From Hyposmocoma kahamanoa (Eukaryota > Arthropoda > Insecta > Lepidoptera > Cosmopterigidae): DNA of 64,000 bases. The stretch spans positions 9,303,193 through 9,367,192 of the forward strand of contig NW_020653200.1 of NCBI RefSeq assembly GCF_003589595.1. The letters run 5' to 3'. How positions within the stretch are numbered: the stretch's first letter is position 1; every line of letters starts with the position of its first letter. The position numbers and the translations under genes are program-made. Positions 1 to 12,696 of this stretch are shown piece after piece. The notes under the pieces were generated by a model that made no database searches, was not told the DNA's origin, and saw only the letters and a program-made list of their open reading frames with translations.

Positions 1-1189
1 GCCAAAATCAGAAAATACGGTTGTTTGATTAGTCTCGCAGTCGTAAATAGACACAGAGATAAAAAAATATATAAGAAGTATTATATTAATGTTTGTAATA
101 AATTTTGTTTTCGGTTTACAGAGTCGATATAAGCGTGTACCAATGCGAAAGGGATTCGCGATTTATTATTTTACAATTTGCAAAAAAATATGTTAATTAT
201 TACTTCATACCTGGGTTTCGACCTAGCTGCCATTACCGCGAAGGTTTGTATTTGTTTATTTCAGAACTCTTAAATTAAGTTTAATCAAAAAACAATTTAA
301 GCCTTTTCAAAATATACAAGTACTCGCGATTTCAAACAATTAGGGTTTAGTCATGGTACAGTTACAGTATAGGTGAACCTGAATATCATGGCACAATATT
401 AAAAAAGAAAGCAAGTATTAATGATTTGTATAATGATGTGTAAATAAAAAATAAATAAATAAATAAACTAATGATGTGTATAGTTGCGACATGGTTGCGA
501 ATTAAATAACACTTTTAAAGGGGGTGTTTCAATTTTGCCCAAATTGTGTACCGAGGTACAACATATGTCAAAAAATTTAAACGACACGAAATAAAAAAAA
601 AATCTCTTATGTTATATAACATTGACGTGTCGATCGCATCATTTAAATAGGGTTTAACAGCTTGGGATATATGTACATGTACAGCCTTTTGGACAACCTT
701 ATTAGATATTGTAATAATATAATAATGGACTCGTAATTAATAAGTTATAAAATTGGTGGATATTTTTTATACAATATTATATATATTCATATTTCATTAA
801 TATTTTTAGATAATCCCGATAGCTGCTATTTGAAGCATAGACGTTGCCATATATATGCAATTATTTTGTTGCCAGTAATTTATATTATGTTTGACCGATA
901 ATTTTGAGTGGTACAAGTTATTAATTAACGTATTTTTTTGTTATTAATTCACTGTATTCTTTTTAGTCACTAATATGTGATGATGTATAAAGAAAAAACG
1001 GATCCTTTCAAACGGATTCTTCCATTAGAACCAGTTTAAACGTGATATTTCTGCTGCCCCGAAATAAAACTCTCGATTGAGCAAATTTAGTTGTTTCAGT
1101 TGCAAAATACCTTTAACAGGAAAGTGTTTTGATGCTACACAAAAGACACTAATGGGATGGTAAATACAGTAATTCACAATTAAAACGTA
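1..1189. other. AT-rich DNA without recognisable gene
   Basis: No coding exon was recognised. It holds an (AAAT/AATA) microsatellite at about 443-468 and otherwise AT-rich unique-looking sequence. It may be intron of fry or of the peptide receptor, both of which have missing exons. Confidence 0.5.
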
Positions 1190-3000
1190 GTCACCATTAC
1201 ATAAACTAAATTATGATGAGATATTTAATGCGTAGAATGTCATAAAACAATACATATCACGAATTATTAACTTAAGCATAGAACAAGGGGTATTTCCATC
1301 TAAACTAAAACACATTTATATAAACATTATTAAACCAATTCTTTAAAAAGACGAACCTAATAATATGAAAAACTATAGACCTGTAGCGTTAACACCTGTA
1401 TTCCCAAAGGTTATTGAAAAGGTTATTTCTAAAAGTATTTATGACTACCTTGAAACAAATAATATATTCTGTAACGAACAAAAAGGATTTCGTAAGAATA
1501 AATCCATTGATCTTGCAATATATGAATTTTTTAACATTATTTACAGTAGAATGGACAAAAGAAAATCTGTAATGGCACAGTACATGGACATGTCAAAAGC
1601 TTTTGACTATGTGGATCATGATATATTAATGCAAAAATTGGGAATTTATGGTATACGCGGAAATACTCAAAACTTATTAAAATCATATCTGAGTGACAGA
1701 ACACAAATCAGTCGAATTTCTTTAACTACAAAAACAGAAACTATTTACGAATCTTCTCCTAGACTAGTAAAATATGGGGTTCCACAAGGTAGTGTTCTAG
1801 GTCCATTGCTGTTTATTATTTATATTAATGACATGCCTAAATCAATTCCAAAACACATAACTTTATTCGCTGATGACTGTACTATATTATTTGAAAATGA
1901 GACTGAAATAAAAAAATCCCTAACAAATGTAATGACATGGCTTAAATTTAATAATTTATTACTAAATCTTGACAAAACGACAATTATGAATTTCAAGCAA
2001 AGGGGCAATAACTCTTTGACAAACAAATTAATTTATAACTCTCGTGTTATCGGTGAAACATCGGGAACCACATTCCTTGGACTTCACATTGATAGGAAAA
2101 TGCAATGGGAGGAACAACTTCAAATAATATGTAACAAGCTATCGAAACAATCATACGCTCTCTTTAAATTGTCTAAGGTGGTAAACAAAAACGCTTTACT
2201 TGTAGTTTACCACAGCTACGTAACTGCAACACTCAGATATGGTATCTTATTTTGGGGTAATAGTAGCAACATAATACAAGTTTTTCGAGCTCAAAAGACG
2301 TGCATAAGGGCAATCTGAGGACTGAAACAGACCGACAGTTGCAGAAACTATTTTCGAGAACTAAAAATTTTGACCTTGCCTTCATTATATATCTATGAAA
2401 CAGCCTTATTTATACGACGACACCCACAACTTTTTCCCGTAGTTACAAGAGCACGACGTCCTAATCAACTACGCCAAATAAATTGTAAAACGTCACTATT
2501 TGAGAAGAGTATAATTGCAATGGCACCAAAAATCTATAATAAATTGCCATTACAGGTAAGGCAGAATGAAAATTTCGCGGAATTTAAACGCACATTATTT
2601 GAGTATTTAATTGAAAAATCATTTTATATGTTAAAGGAATTTTGCTAACTAATTTCACATTAATTTATTATTGAGACGAACGTGACTGTATGACATTGAT
2701 TTATTTACATTGATTGTTATCTTAATTAAATTACTTTTGTTTTGACGTCCTAACTGTTGTAGAATTTTAAGACTTGGTCCTGTGAAGGTGGAAGCCTATA
2801 ATCAGTGGTTTATGACTATTTAATGATAATTATTAGTGTTATTTTATTATTATTATTTGGAAGTATTGGACAAGTATAATTAATAATAATAGTATAATTC
2901 GTGTGCCTTGATGGTACGTCATGGCGACCATAAAATAAATGTTATCATCTTTATTGTACCCATGATGACGAATAACATGATTTGATTTGATTTGATTTGA
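1190..3000 (+). mobile_element. 5'-truncated non-LTR retrotransposon (Jockey/CR1-like), reverse transcriptase pseudogene
   Basis: A reverse transcriptase reads through most of this stretch in one frame. YDEI (about 1210) and GVFPSKLK (about 1290) are weakly kept. Then come NYRPVALTPVFPKVIEKVI, the catalytic AFDYVDHDIL, GVPQGSVLGPLLFIIYINDM and the active-site box FADDC (DD at 1872-1877), and the C-terminal part continues to a stop at 2646-2648. In-frame stops sit at 1233-1235 (TAG), 1344-1346 (TAA) and 2316-2318 (TGA). The TGA is probably a CGA to TGA transition, since the next codons continue the protein (GLKQTD). The tail ends in four TTTGA repeats at 2979-3000, a typical LINE 3' microsatellite. 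The endonuclease half is missing. Confidence 0.9.
1365..2648 (+). pseudogene. Reverse transcriptase open frame broken by one TGA
   Basis: From the ATG at 1365, 317 codons run to TGA 2316-2318. Then 109 more codons in the same frame run to the stop at 2646-2648. The second part (TLPSLYIYETALFIRRHP and IYNKLPLQVR) is the usual C-terminal region of Jockey/CR1-type proteins. Apart from that TGA no indel is seen over 1.28 kb, so the copy is fairly young in this part. The ATG is not the real start, because homology runs upstream. Confidence 0.9.
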
Positions 3001-6000
3001 AAAAACGCTTTTACTAATTACCTCTACTCAATATAAAGTACTGGAATAACCAATTTTGAATGCACATGTGTAATGTAAGTACCTATTAACATAGCAAAGC
3101 TGATTATTTGTATTTTCAAGTATAGTCATAATACGAATAATTTTAGACCTGCAATAGTACTTTTTTATTAACGAAAATCTGAGAAAGTAGCGTTATGAAT
3201 AAATAAGTCACTTTTACAATTAATATAATGTCACGTGGGAACGTCTTATATAGGTGTGCATGCTATAACGTCGACCTCATCGTCACTTTCCATCAGGTGT
3301 TACGGAGGTCACATGCGCACTTATTTTGTCCATAAAAAAGTCAACAGGAAATACCCTCTACTGCGACTGGCGCAATAACACAATGCCAAGCTTATTATTA
3401 AAAGGGCAGAAAGTAGGTTATGGTAAACATGAGGACACTTTAAGCCCGAGTCGCAGGCGAGGGTTTAATCATCACGAGTCTACAAAATCCTTACAATCTC
3501 GTGAAAAACACGACCTTTTATAACACACTTGTGAGAAAAAAATCCCGTTTTAATATATTCTCCACAAGATACAATTTTCATAAGTAGTAAAATATACTTC
3601 TCTTGAGACTTTTTTATCTTTTTTTTTTTTGCAAATATTTAAGCCAAATTACTTTAGCCCTTAATAAAATAAAGGCAAATTATTCGCCACCTTGTTTTTG
3701 AAAGCAATCGATTAACTATGTTACTATGTGAACGTATAATGTCAGAATTTTTACGAGCAAAAGAAAAAATTATCTTCCCCTATTTAAAAAAAGTTAGCAA
3801 TGGAAATGGCACCTACGTCTTTCATTACCAGGGAATACCATGGAACCGCTGCAATATTTTCTAAATTGGGATCGCGTTTGTTTAACAGTTAACAACTCAC
3901 ATTTGTGTATCATAAAAAATCTGTTTTTATAATTACCATAGTTAAGAGTTGTAAGGATTCATAACTGAAAGAATTAAAAGACAAACACACAAAAATATAC
4001 ACTTTTTTTCACAAATGTAGAACACATAATATCGGTCGTAAAATAAATATAAGTTCTGTTAATTCATACCTACCTATTTAGCTGATCAATTCTTAAATAT
4101 TTTCATTTATTAAATTTATCTACATAACTAAAAAGCTTTTCGATTTTTAACTTATTTTGAACATATTTTTTTCGTTTTTCGTAACCATTTAAATTAACGT
4201 ATTCGTAAACATTTGAATTAAGTTCACGAAATAAAAAAAAAAAAAATTGTTTCCGCTTGCGACTATATCAAGTATAACATTTCTAAAAAAGCAACTGTTT
4301 TGGGAGAAAATAAATTTCTTTAGAAAAAGTGTAAAATAGAATAAATTCTAATAGAGTAGATTGGCACAATACTACGCAGACCTAACCACGAAAATCGGAA
4401 CCGTATGGAAGTTTTTACTACGTAACCGCGCCTTGTTAAGCTTAAGAATTACGAGAGTAGGCCCAAGCATATTTAGACAATTGAGTAATTTATGTTGCGT
4501 TCCGTAATTCTATTTAGGCTTACGGATAGGTCTTCATGAGAATATATTGTCATTTCCCTTATGTTTAATTTAACTTTCACGGTGCTCAGAATATCAACAA
4601 ATTCAATAAATCGCCCTTGGATAATGAATTCAAGATGCACTATAGTTGCAACTGAATACAATTGCAAGGTGAATATTCGTAACCGACGTACAGACTAGAA
4701 GAACTTCGGATGTATATTTAATTTGAGAATTTTTTTATTCTCTTTCTATTATTAGTTGATTGAGCAATTTCAGAACTGCCCAAACGATTTTGTTATTGCA
4801 GATTCAACGAATACAGCCGTAAAATAAGCACAGTATAAAAAAGTTTTACTTAATATTGTTTCACTTGATACTTTTTCAAATTTTCATAATTATGTTCGCA
4901 AAAATTCCAAACTCGACAAGGGTAGACTGGCAAATTTGAAATTATTATAATACCGTTAACTTCATTGAATTCAAACGTAAATATTGAGAAATTTGTTTGG
5001 AATTCATAAAAATATACTGGTAGCAAAAGCACATAGAAAATCAAACTTGCGTGTAAATCTGACATGTGACATTTGTCGGAGCGCGACCGTGCTCATGTGA
5101 CGTCATTGGATCTTCATGTGTTTTCAAGTTGTCAGGTATAAAAATTAAGTGCGTATCAAGGGCTCAGGGTCCATATAACACGATTTCCATCGCCTTGCTT
5201 AAGATATTTATTCTCAAAAATTAGTAGCAGTTAAAATGTTTTGCATTGTTACTACATTTGCTAAGTACTTGATTTCTTTGTTTTAATAACCACCCTTTCG
5301 TTGTAGAAGCATACATTTCCTTCTTTGGAATCAATTTCCTTTATTCGTTGACATTTAAAGTTTTTATTCACTTATTTTTTCTATCAACAATTACGGGGGG
5401 TGATCATGTGAAAGAAAAGTATGTTCTTAGCTGAGAGCGCATTTATTCAACACGAATTTCATCGCGCTCACGCCGCGCGGTTGCCGCCGCACAGCGACCG
5501 TGTGCTTCTAATTGTCATGGCAAAGTACGCTCTATTTATTTAACTTTTACGTTTTAACTTAGTTTTTGGTCTAAAAGGCGACAACGCGGCGGCCGGGTGG
5601 AGCCACGCGGAGCCCGCGCCGCGGCCGCGTGGTTGTATTATTCAGAGGAATTTAAATGTTGTTGCATGGTAAATAGAATTCAGATTCGCCATTAATGTAC
5701 GTGAAAGTGTGGTAACTGTGCGGTTGCATCGCAGCGGCCGCGCGAAATCTTTCACGTCGTGTAACTGGGCGCTAAGTGTTTCGGTTTGTTTGTAATTTTT
5801 CAGAATATTCAATGAAACAAGAATGTGAACTGTTAAAATTATTTACAATCAGATACCTTTTGATAAATTTTAAGTAAAGTTTCTATTACAATATCTGCCA
5901 TGTATAAATATTTATTGAATATTTAAAGAACTGTTCACAATACTATCGATTTCTTGTTACTGCGTTACCCAGTAAAATGTTTAAAATGCAAAGTGGCATT

Positions 6001-6887
6001 GATTATGTGAATGAACTAAAGAGTTCGGCCGGCAGAATGGATGTCTGGGTATAAAATTAGAATGAGAAGAATATTTGTCAGATTCTACACAAAAGATTTA
6101 AATTGAAGAAAATTGAGGGAACATGATGTTAAACCAAACTTGTGTTGCAAAATTACACATAGGGCTTTATAATATTGACACTAAAGTATGTGACATTAAT
6201 GTATTCTATAGAATGGGGATTAATTTGCGTTGTACGTTGCATAGGTCCGGAGTACGGAGAAAATGACGAACACTGATTCACAATTATGCTATCCTATTTT
6301 TAAAGACCAGACTGGTAGATAGGCCAAATAGATAGTTAAGCGACAGACTCGAAGCGGCTTTCACTTAAATCTCGTTGGAAGTTTTATTTTCAGCGAAAGC
6401 TTTAAAATGAAAATAGTGGCTTTAACCGCTAGAAGACAGATGGCGAATGGATTGAGAACAACGGGGTTAAGTGAGCCGTAAACCACTAGGCTTTTTAAAA
6501 GCAAATACGTACTGACTTTAATGACTTTTTTCTAAAAGATAATGAACAAGAGTATACTCTAAAACAGTTTCCATGTTAGTGTACATGTGACAATCGAATG
6601 TAAAAATAATGTAGAATAATTATTTCTTAAGAGTAATGGACCATACGCGAGATAAGAGTTTCGAAGAAGGAAAACTATTTCTTGAAATTTCAATAAGGAG
6701 CCAAGGGCTGTTAGGTGGGTTTAACGCTTTTATTGTTACGATTCGCCTGATCGTACCTGTGCCGGGTAAAATAACGATATTAGAAAATGCAGCCATTTTC
6801 CTTGACTATCAAGTTGACATTCTTATTCGTGACAGGAATTCTTTAAGTGAATCATTTGCCTATTGTGTTTAATTTTTTCGTCTACAG
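3001..6887. other. Intronic or intergenic DNA; SINE-like scrap and a CpG-rich patch
   Basis: No exon recognised. About 3262-3325 carries wording typical of lepidopteran SINE tails (CATCAGGTG context). About 5455-5760 is strongly GC/CpG-rich (see separate entry). An open frame at 6636-6872 just before the GPCR exon has no family resemblance. Confidence 0.4.
5455..5765. promoter_or_regulatory. CpG-rich patch, possible promoter or first-exon region
   Basis: Within a very AT-rich region, two segments (about 5460-5515 and 5578-5632) and a third (about 5730-5765) consist of NotI-like and CG-dense runs such as GCGGCCGCG. No long open frame fits either strand. In insects such isolated GC-rich patches often mark a promoter or 5'UTR. 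The receptor gene nearby is the only candidate, but its exon 7 kb in is a late one. The function is a guess. Confidence 0.25.
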
Positions 6888-7139
6888 CACAGCTTGGAGG
6901 AAAACAAATCGCGATGGCTGGCTTGCCAACACTTGGCTACGATGTTCTTCAACACTAATTTTGGCATCAATTTCCTGCTGTACTGTCTGAGTGGGCAAAA
7001 CTTCCGACGTGCTCTCACCCAATCCATTCCATACTGTCGCCGTAAGGCCCGAAGAGGTGTTGCAGTGAGGCGGGCCACAACCTTTCAGCAGGCAAGAGCG
7101 AGCAGTGTATCAAGTAAGATCAAGTCGTTGCTACATTGA
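6888..7139 (+). CDS. Neuropeptide-type rhodopsin-class GPCR, exon with transmembrane helix 7
   Basis: After the acceptor TTTTTTCGTCTACAG, an exon reads HSLEENKSRWLACQHLATMF, then FNTNFGINFLLYCLSGQNFR and a basic tail. N-x-x-x-NF-LYC-SG-x-xFR is the TM7/helix-8 signature of class A peptide receptors (the NPxxY position reads NFLLY), like FMRFamide-type and related orphan insect receptors. The frame ends at TGA 7137-7139 (tail ending SSVSSKIKSLLH). A strong donor CAA|GTAAGAT lies at 7113/7114 inside the tail, so this version may be the intron-retention form. Exons for helices 1-6 were not found upstream in the window. The exact receptor type is not determined. Confidence 0.85.
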   Translation, partial: HSLEENKSRWLACQHLATMFFNTNFGINFLLYCLSGQNFRRALTQSIPYCRRKARRGVAVRRATTFQQARASSVSSKIKSLLH

Positions 7140-7304
7140 GCATAAACGATCGCACTAGCAAACGCATGTTTGATTGCGGTTATCTAAAACTCTATTTATT
7201 GTATTAGTAGATGATAGCCGAAGAGATTATTATTTGATATAAAGTCCTTTGAAGGACGAGCGATTTGATTCTTTTTATTACCTTTGGAGCTTGGAGTGCC
7301 GGCG

Positions 7305-7990
7305 AGATAGGGTGCAGTCATATACGCGAGATACCTGACCCCCAAGCCAACTTCGACCTTTTGGTTCTGAGCACAAAAATTTGGAGAAAATTGTTAAACA
7401 AACTTAATCTTTAACCCATAAGCCATAAAATTTATTTTGGTATGACTCCCTGGTCGTCTCATTAGTGAATGACATAGTAAGAAAATTTTTAAGTCAGTTT
7501 GATCTTTAACGTATAGTTCTTACTTAAATACAGAATACAAATTTCAAACCAGCTATAAACTGCAGAGCGATTTCGTGATTTGTTAATCTATCCAAACCCA
7601 CCCGCTTTATTAATAATATCTATCCACCCATCTTAGGCAATTTCTAGCGAGCAAATATTGTGATATGTCGACGTTATATTAAAAAGTGAAACAGTGCTAT
7701 TAAAAATATAACATTAAAACAAAATAATTCTCGTGGAATCGAACCACGGGTATTGTAATTAGCAGTCCATACAATAAGCCGCTTGACCAGTTTACTTGGA
7801 TGTTAAAAGACGAAATTTAGAATTGGTTTTAAAAATATGTGTTCATCTTCAAGCACTGCATTGCTTATGCATTAAAGTTGAAATTTCTTTAATTTTTTGT
7901 TGTCCAATACGTAAGATGGCTCTCAGAGCAAAAAAGTCGGTTTGGGCATGTTAAGAGGTCAGGTATGTCATGTATATGACTGTACATAGG
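7305..7990. mobile_element. Inverted-repeat element enclosing a tRNA-like SINE piece
   Basis: Arms of about 70 bp at 7310-7378 and 7905-7976 are inverted copies: one reads CAGTCATATACGCGAGATACC, the other gives CAGTCATATACATGACATACC when reversed, and further matching continues (CTGACC, then CCAA-CCGACTT). The core contains the tRNA-Ser-like piece at about 7733-7800. No transposase is visible. Confidence 0.5.
7733..7803 (-). repeat. tRNA-Ser(GCT)-like SINE head or tRNA pseudogene
   Basis: On the minus strand, an A-box-like CTGGTCAAGCGGCTTATTG is followed by ATGGACTGCTAATTAC (anticodon region like tRNA-Ser GCT) and the B box GTGGTTCGATTCCACG. The T-arm stem is intact, but the anticodon stem does not pair well and no closed acceptor stem is seen. 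It is therefore more likely a Pol III retroposon or pseudogene than a working tRNA. Confidence 0.5.
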
Positions 7991-8375
7991 CAACAGTGGA
8001 AATATGGTACAACGATTAAATTTACTTTAAAGCAGCCATGAAAGTTGTGGTGGTTTGTAATTTGCTCTGCGGTAAAAGCTTGTCATGCCTTTTAATTAAT
8101 TAAAACTTGTACAGTAACACTGTCGTAGTACCATCATATGAGTTTTTAATTTTATCATTTAATATTTGCAACAAAAGCACTCTGGAAACAATTGAGAGCA
8201 ATAAGAAACTTTATAGTGGACGCGGATACCCGTGTAATGTGTTCTAATTCTTTATAGATAAAGCGACATGTGCCAAGAGAAGTATATTATTATTTAAAAA
8301 AATATGATAAACAACACAACTTATTACAAACATGAACGGTCCACTGCACGTTACAGTGATAATTTGCAGTTTCTA

Positions 8376-8545
8376 TTACCTATTTCTGCGGCCAAGCAAT
8401 AGTGTAGGCATTATTGCGTTACGGTTTTGAAATTACCGCCACTTGGGACTTGTCAACTTATGTCTCAGGGTGCCGGGCATAATGGCAGTGTCCCTCAGAT
8501 CTTTGTGATTTAAAGCTCCGAGTAGTGCGCCTGTCGCTCACTGTC
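8376..8545 (-). repeat. Dispersed repeat family A, copy 1
   Basis: On the minus strand this matches the family seen at 40017, 40385, 42330, 24040 and 63660. Shared wording includes CTTTAAATCACAAAGATCTGAG, GACATAAGTTGACAAGTCCC and the run toward TTTCAAAACCG. It is short and carries no protein. The family looks like a retroposon tail or SINE. Confidence 0.6.
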
Positions 8546-9425
8546 AGGCGCACGACTTTCTACCTCAAATCTAGACAGTAACAAGGTCAGAAGCGCAAGA
8601 TAGTTTCATAAAAATAGTTCGGGTCTCTTTTTTATTTACTAAAGCTAAGTAATATTATAAAAACTTCATCACGCAGCTATAAATTTTGTTACCAATTGTT
8701 ACCATTAATAGTACAAGTGGTACTTTGCGGATCGGCCTATACGGCTTAACGGGTTTGTATTACATTGTTAGGCAAATATGTAGTTTATAGCCTGTATATA
8801 GCAAATATATACATTTAAGCTTAAAACAAGTCGCGGATAAAAACAAATATTGCCTTATGGTGTACAGGCAAAATAAGTGACGAAAGATTATAAATATACA
8901 CAACTACAGTTTCAAGTTTTTTTTTGTATTTATTATTCACGTAAAAAGCGCGAAAGCGTGTCTTTATTACATAATTACAGAGTATATAATCCCATATTCT
9001 GTTCATGTTACGTAGACTAAATTACACGTTGTGATAAGAGATTAAACAAACCCTCTACGTTATATTAGCTCTTCGTCTCACTACAAGGCGTAATTTTGCT
9101 GAACGAATTCAGGATACGATATTTGCGTAGCCATTTTACTTCACAACTGCATGATGACATGTGTTATAGACTGCTACGGAAAGAGAGCTACAAGCTACGT
9201 CCATTAACACAAACTTAACTGATTATGTGAATGGCACCGAGAAGCCTCCCCTACTAGCCTGCTTTCTCTGAAGCTATTTCGAAGTTTGACTTGACTTTGA
9301 CAGATTTGTATTTAAATATTGCTTTGAAACACTTGCTTTATGTGAAAACTATAGTTTTTACATTAGCATTTTTTTTTGTTGTATTTTATAACAATCATTA
9401 ATTTTTAATTAATTAATTTTGATTA

Positions 9426-10100
9426 TACACACACGGGCACATTTAGCGGAACGCTAGTAAAATAACCAAAATAATCATTGACTTACTTATATGGACGTCG
9501 GGTCCGCGCTAAAAAGTGTCCGCACTTGTAAGGCGCTAAAATCGTATACAGAGCGCCAAACTCCGCTTTAGTCTTCATTTGTTCTACTGGCAGCGCGATA
9601 CTGCGATGACATTACAATTTAAATTTCGAATAGGTTGACTTGGAACATTTTTTTCGTGGTTTTTGTATTAGACCCGTCGACCATTTATTTGTAAGTCAAT
9701 GAAAATAATGCATTTTTTTTTAAATTTTAGGTCTAACTTGAAAAAAAAAATTGCTGTCAGTTTTTCGTCCATTTGTTTTAATTTTCTACTAATACCATCA
9801 ATGACTAATACTATTTTATCGAGTGGTTGTATTTGCGTTTTTGTCAATTTCATAAAGATTTCCATTTACTGAAGTTTGATTTAATCAATATTAAATTGTT
9901 ACAATATTTAAATGTTCAGGATTTGATACAAACGTAGAAAAAAAAAATTGTTTAAATTGTTTTGTTTTTCAAGAAAGTTTGAGTAAGATAGTTTAATTTA
10001 ATTGCTGCTCAACGTGTAATTTTTATTTATTTAAACGTAAAAACATTATATTTTTACATTTTCACTCTGTTTTGTTCCGCTAAATATGCCAATGTGTGTA
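9426..10100. mobile_element. Small transposon-like element with 27-bp terminal inverted repeats
   Basis: The ends 9426-9452 and 10074-10100 are inverted repeats matching at 24 of 27 positions (core ATTTAGCGGAAC), each bounded by TA. The interior (about 620 bp) has no transposase that I recognise. A 65-codon lysine-rich frame at 9668-9865 minus has no known family. TA borders suggest a Tc1/mariner-type non-autonomous element. Confidence 0.55.
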
Positions 10101-10169
10101 GTTTATCCAAAAGAAATTGGTGGTTAAAATTTAACATTTTTAAAAGCAAATAGAGCAAAGGTGCAAGCA

Positions 10170-10500
10170 CTTCATGAATCAAAAAGTTATCTGTCTTTGC
10201 AGAACTCGCCTGGGTAATTACCAACACCCCACTTATTTCCTTCGCAAAGCCTGTTCCGGATTAACGGGTGGGGAGAGCTTCCGCAATCTCAGGCACAGGA
10301 AACGTCTGGTATCCTACGACCTGCAGCGCATATGCAGTATTAAGCACACTTTCTAAGTATTGCAAGTGGATATTTGCATTCTCCATACGATGCGTTTCCA
10401 CCATACAGTTTCCTGTTTCGAATAACAAAATAAAAACTCTACAATGAAGAAACATTTTAGCGGTACTACAGTAACACAGTCCTTTTGCCACAAAATTACA
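10170..10500. repeat. Possible repeat fragment, GC-richer
   Basis: A 330-bp block less AT-rich than its surroundings, with open frames on both strands (10174-10356 plus, 10261-10491 minus). Neither resembles a protein family I know. The wording feels like a lepidopteran retroelement tail, but no second copy occurs in this window to prove it. Confidence 0.25.
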
Positions 10501-11157
10501 TTAAAGGTCACAATCTAATAAGCGTAAAAACAATTTTGCGAATTGGTTTCAAGCAACGATTTCGCAAAATTATGGTCTCGAATTCAAATACAATTGGGAG
10601 TCGATAGAATTCAAACGCGAAATATGGGTACAAAAATTCCACTGACGCGACGTTTTATTGTTAATCAAAGTTAAATGAAGATGGCAAAAACGAGTCCAGT
10701 AATACACATTGGTTACTCAGGGCTTATAGCATAATGTGTATCAAATCAGAGGTACCAAGATCTAATGCGGTTATAATAGTTTAGAAAACACGATTTTCTA
10801 GGTTGTACTTAGCGATGAAAGAGAATTTAAAATGCAGCGCATTGTATATGATATTTAAAAAGGGATTTATTCTGGAGAAACATGGACATTACGAGCAATT
10901 TGATTTTGGATAAAAATCATTTGGTATTTTAGTTATTGTCACACAAAAATTGTCCTTTTACGTTTGATCTTTCTACAACGAAAAAGGCATATAAATTAAC
11001 CACTTTTCAGTAAATAATTTTATAATTGATGAAATAAATATGTACTATAATTTTGGTGTACGAGTGTTTCTGTTGATCACAAAAGTAAAAAAAACTGAAT
11101 AAAGTTTCAACCAAAGGCTTTGTCAGGTCAGCCTACATGGATGTCCAGCGGACTGAT

Positions 11158-11190
11158 GTGCTACCCCCACCGTGTAGGTGGGGGTAGCAC
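11158..11190. repeat. Perfect 14-bp hairpin, GC-rich
   Basis: The arms GTGCTACCCCCACC and GGTGGGGGTAGCAC are exact inverted copies around the 5-nt loop GTGTA. It stands out because the surroundings are AT-rich. No gene is attached. Confidence 0.8.
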
Positions 11191-12696
11191 GGCCCTTAAA
11201 GGATAGGATAAACCTACCGCAAAATGGCGGCTGTCTGGTTTCGCAAATTAGAAAAGCATTCAGTTTAAATCCAAGTTTTTATAAATAAAAATTATTATTC
11301 TGCATTGCTAAATAAATACCCTCCGTACTACCAACAAAAACGTTTCAAATAAAATGCAGTAATACACCGCAAATCCTGCACTTAAAAAGCACTAATGAAA
11401 TTTTTGGTGTACTTAGATAAATATGATAATATTCCGTTTGAGTGGTTCTAACGTATACCTTGAAATTACTCCGTAAAGTATAGTTAATAAACATTTATAT
11501 TCAGGGTAAACTTAAAAAACGCTACTTACGGTTACTCACGCGATTGTCGTGACGTATTTTTGAAGTCGTTTATTTTTTTTTAAATGACAGACCCAGGCAT
11601 TAAAATATAAAAAAAGAGTAGTTACCGAAATAGCAATTAATACTAGTTCTTTTACCTGTTATAATTTCGATATCCGATAAATCGGTATAAAATCATCACC
11701 GGCACCTCTAGGTGGCGGCATGCGTCCACAGCTGCATGTATCGCGTGAGCGGTTAAACTGACAAAAATTCAAAATTAGATCTACTTTTTTTTGGATGAAA
11801 GACAACGAGGGCAGCCCGGACTAAAACTCTAAGTTTTAAGGACTCTCCGGACGTCCTACAATTGTACAGGCAGATTTCTACAGGATCGTTAGTACAGGCA
11901 CGATAATAATTTTAATTAGTGTTCAAAACTGAGTCAAGTAATAGAGTGGGTTGGAGTTCGGCAGATATTCTCAAGTTACGGCTTTCAATGCTTATATGGT
12001 CACTCACCTGGGTCTTGTACAACAAACCCTACACTCGGGTACAATAATCAAGCGTGTTGAGCAAAAAATTATTTTTTTAAGAAAACTTTTAATTGGCGCC
12101 AATATTAAGTTATCGTCTTGGCGCTTTTGGTTATAAGATTTCCAATAAGTTTATAATTGTCTTCAGTGAAAACGATCCTCTTGAGAGTTTCTTGTCAAAG
12201 CGATCATATTTCAAACTTGATGTCTTCAAGAGCCGGCGACTCCACTACTATTAAAACTTATTTCTTGTCTTGTCACTACAATTAGTACTTTAGTATTAAC
12301 TACACAACACTTTACAGCAAGACGTACAAAAATAATTATTATTGTCAAATATCTATAAAGATGATATAAACATATAATTACAAAGAGTTTTCCGTTAAGA
12401 ATTGGATAAACCCGAGATTGCGTAGGTTTTACATTATAAATTATTGCTTGTGGACTAGAAATGTACAGTCAAGCATTTTTATGATTTCCTATACGATTAG
12501 TGTCAAACTAAACCAAGGATTGATTTATCACTCAACTCGAGAAAACGGAGATATTATGTAGTAATAGTTACAGACATTTTCAGTAATAAATCTTGGCCTT
12601 ATATTTACAGTTATCTTTCATTGGCCAAAGAGAAGTTTTAAACTTTTTCATAGTGAACCCATTTTTAGTGGCCTAACCTCATCAGATTGTCCCCAG

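Noticed and set aside
6636..6872. 78-codon plus-strand frame as the preceding receptor exon
   Set aside because: No transmembrane helix 6 signature, and it ends at a stop before the acceptor at 6887.
7733..7803. A functional tRNA-Ser gene
   Set aside because: The B box is good, but the anticodon stem and acceptor stem do not pair; a retroposon or pseudogene is more likely.
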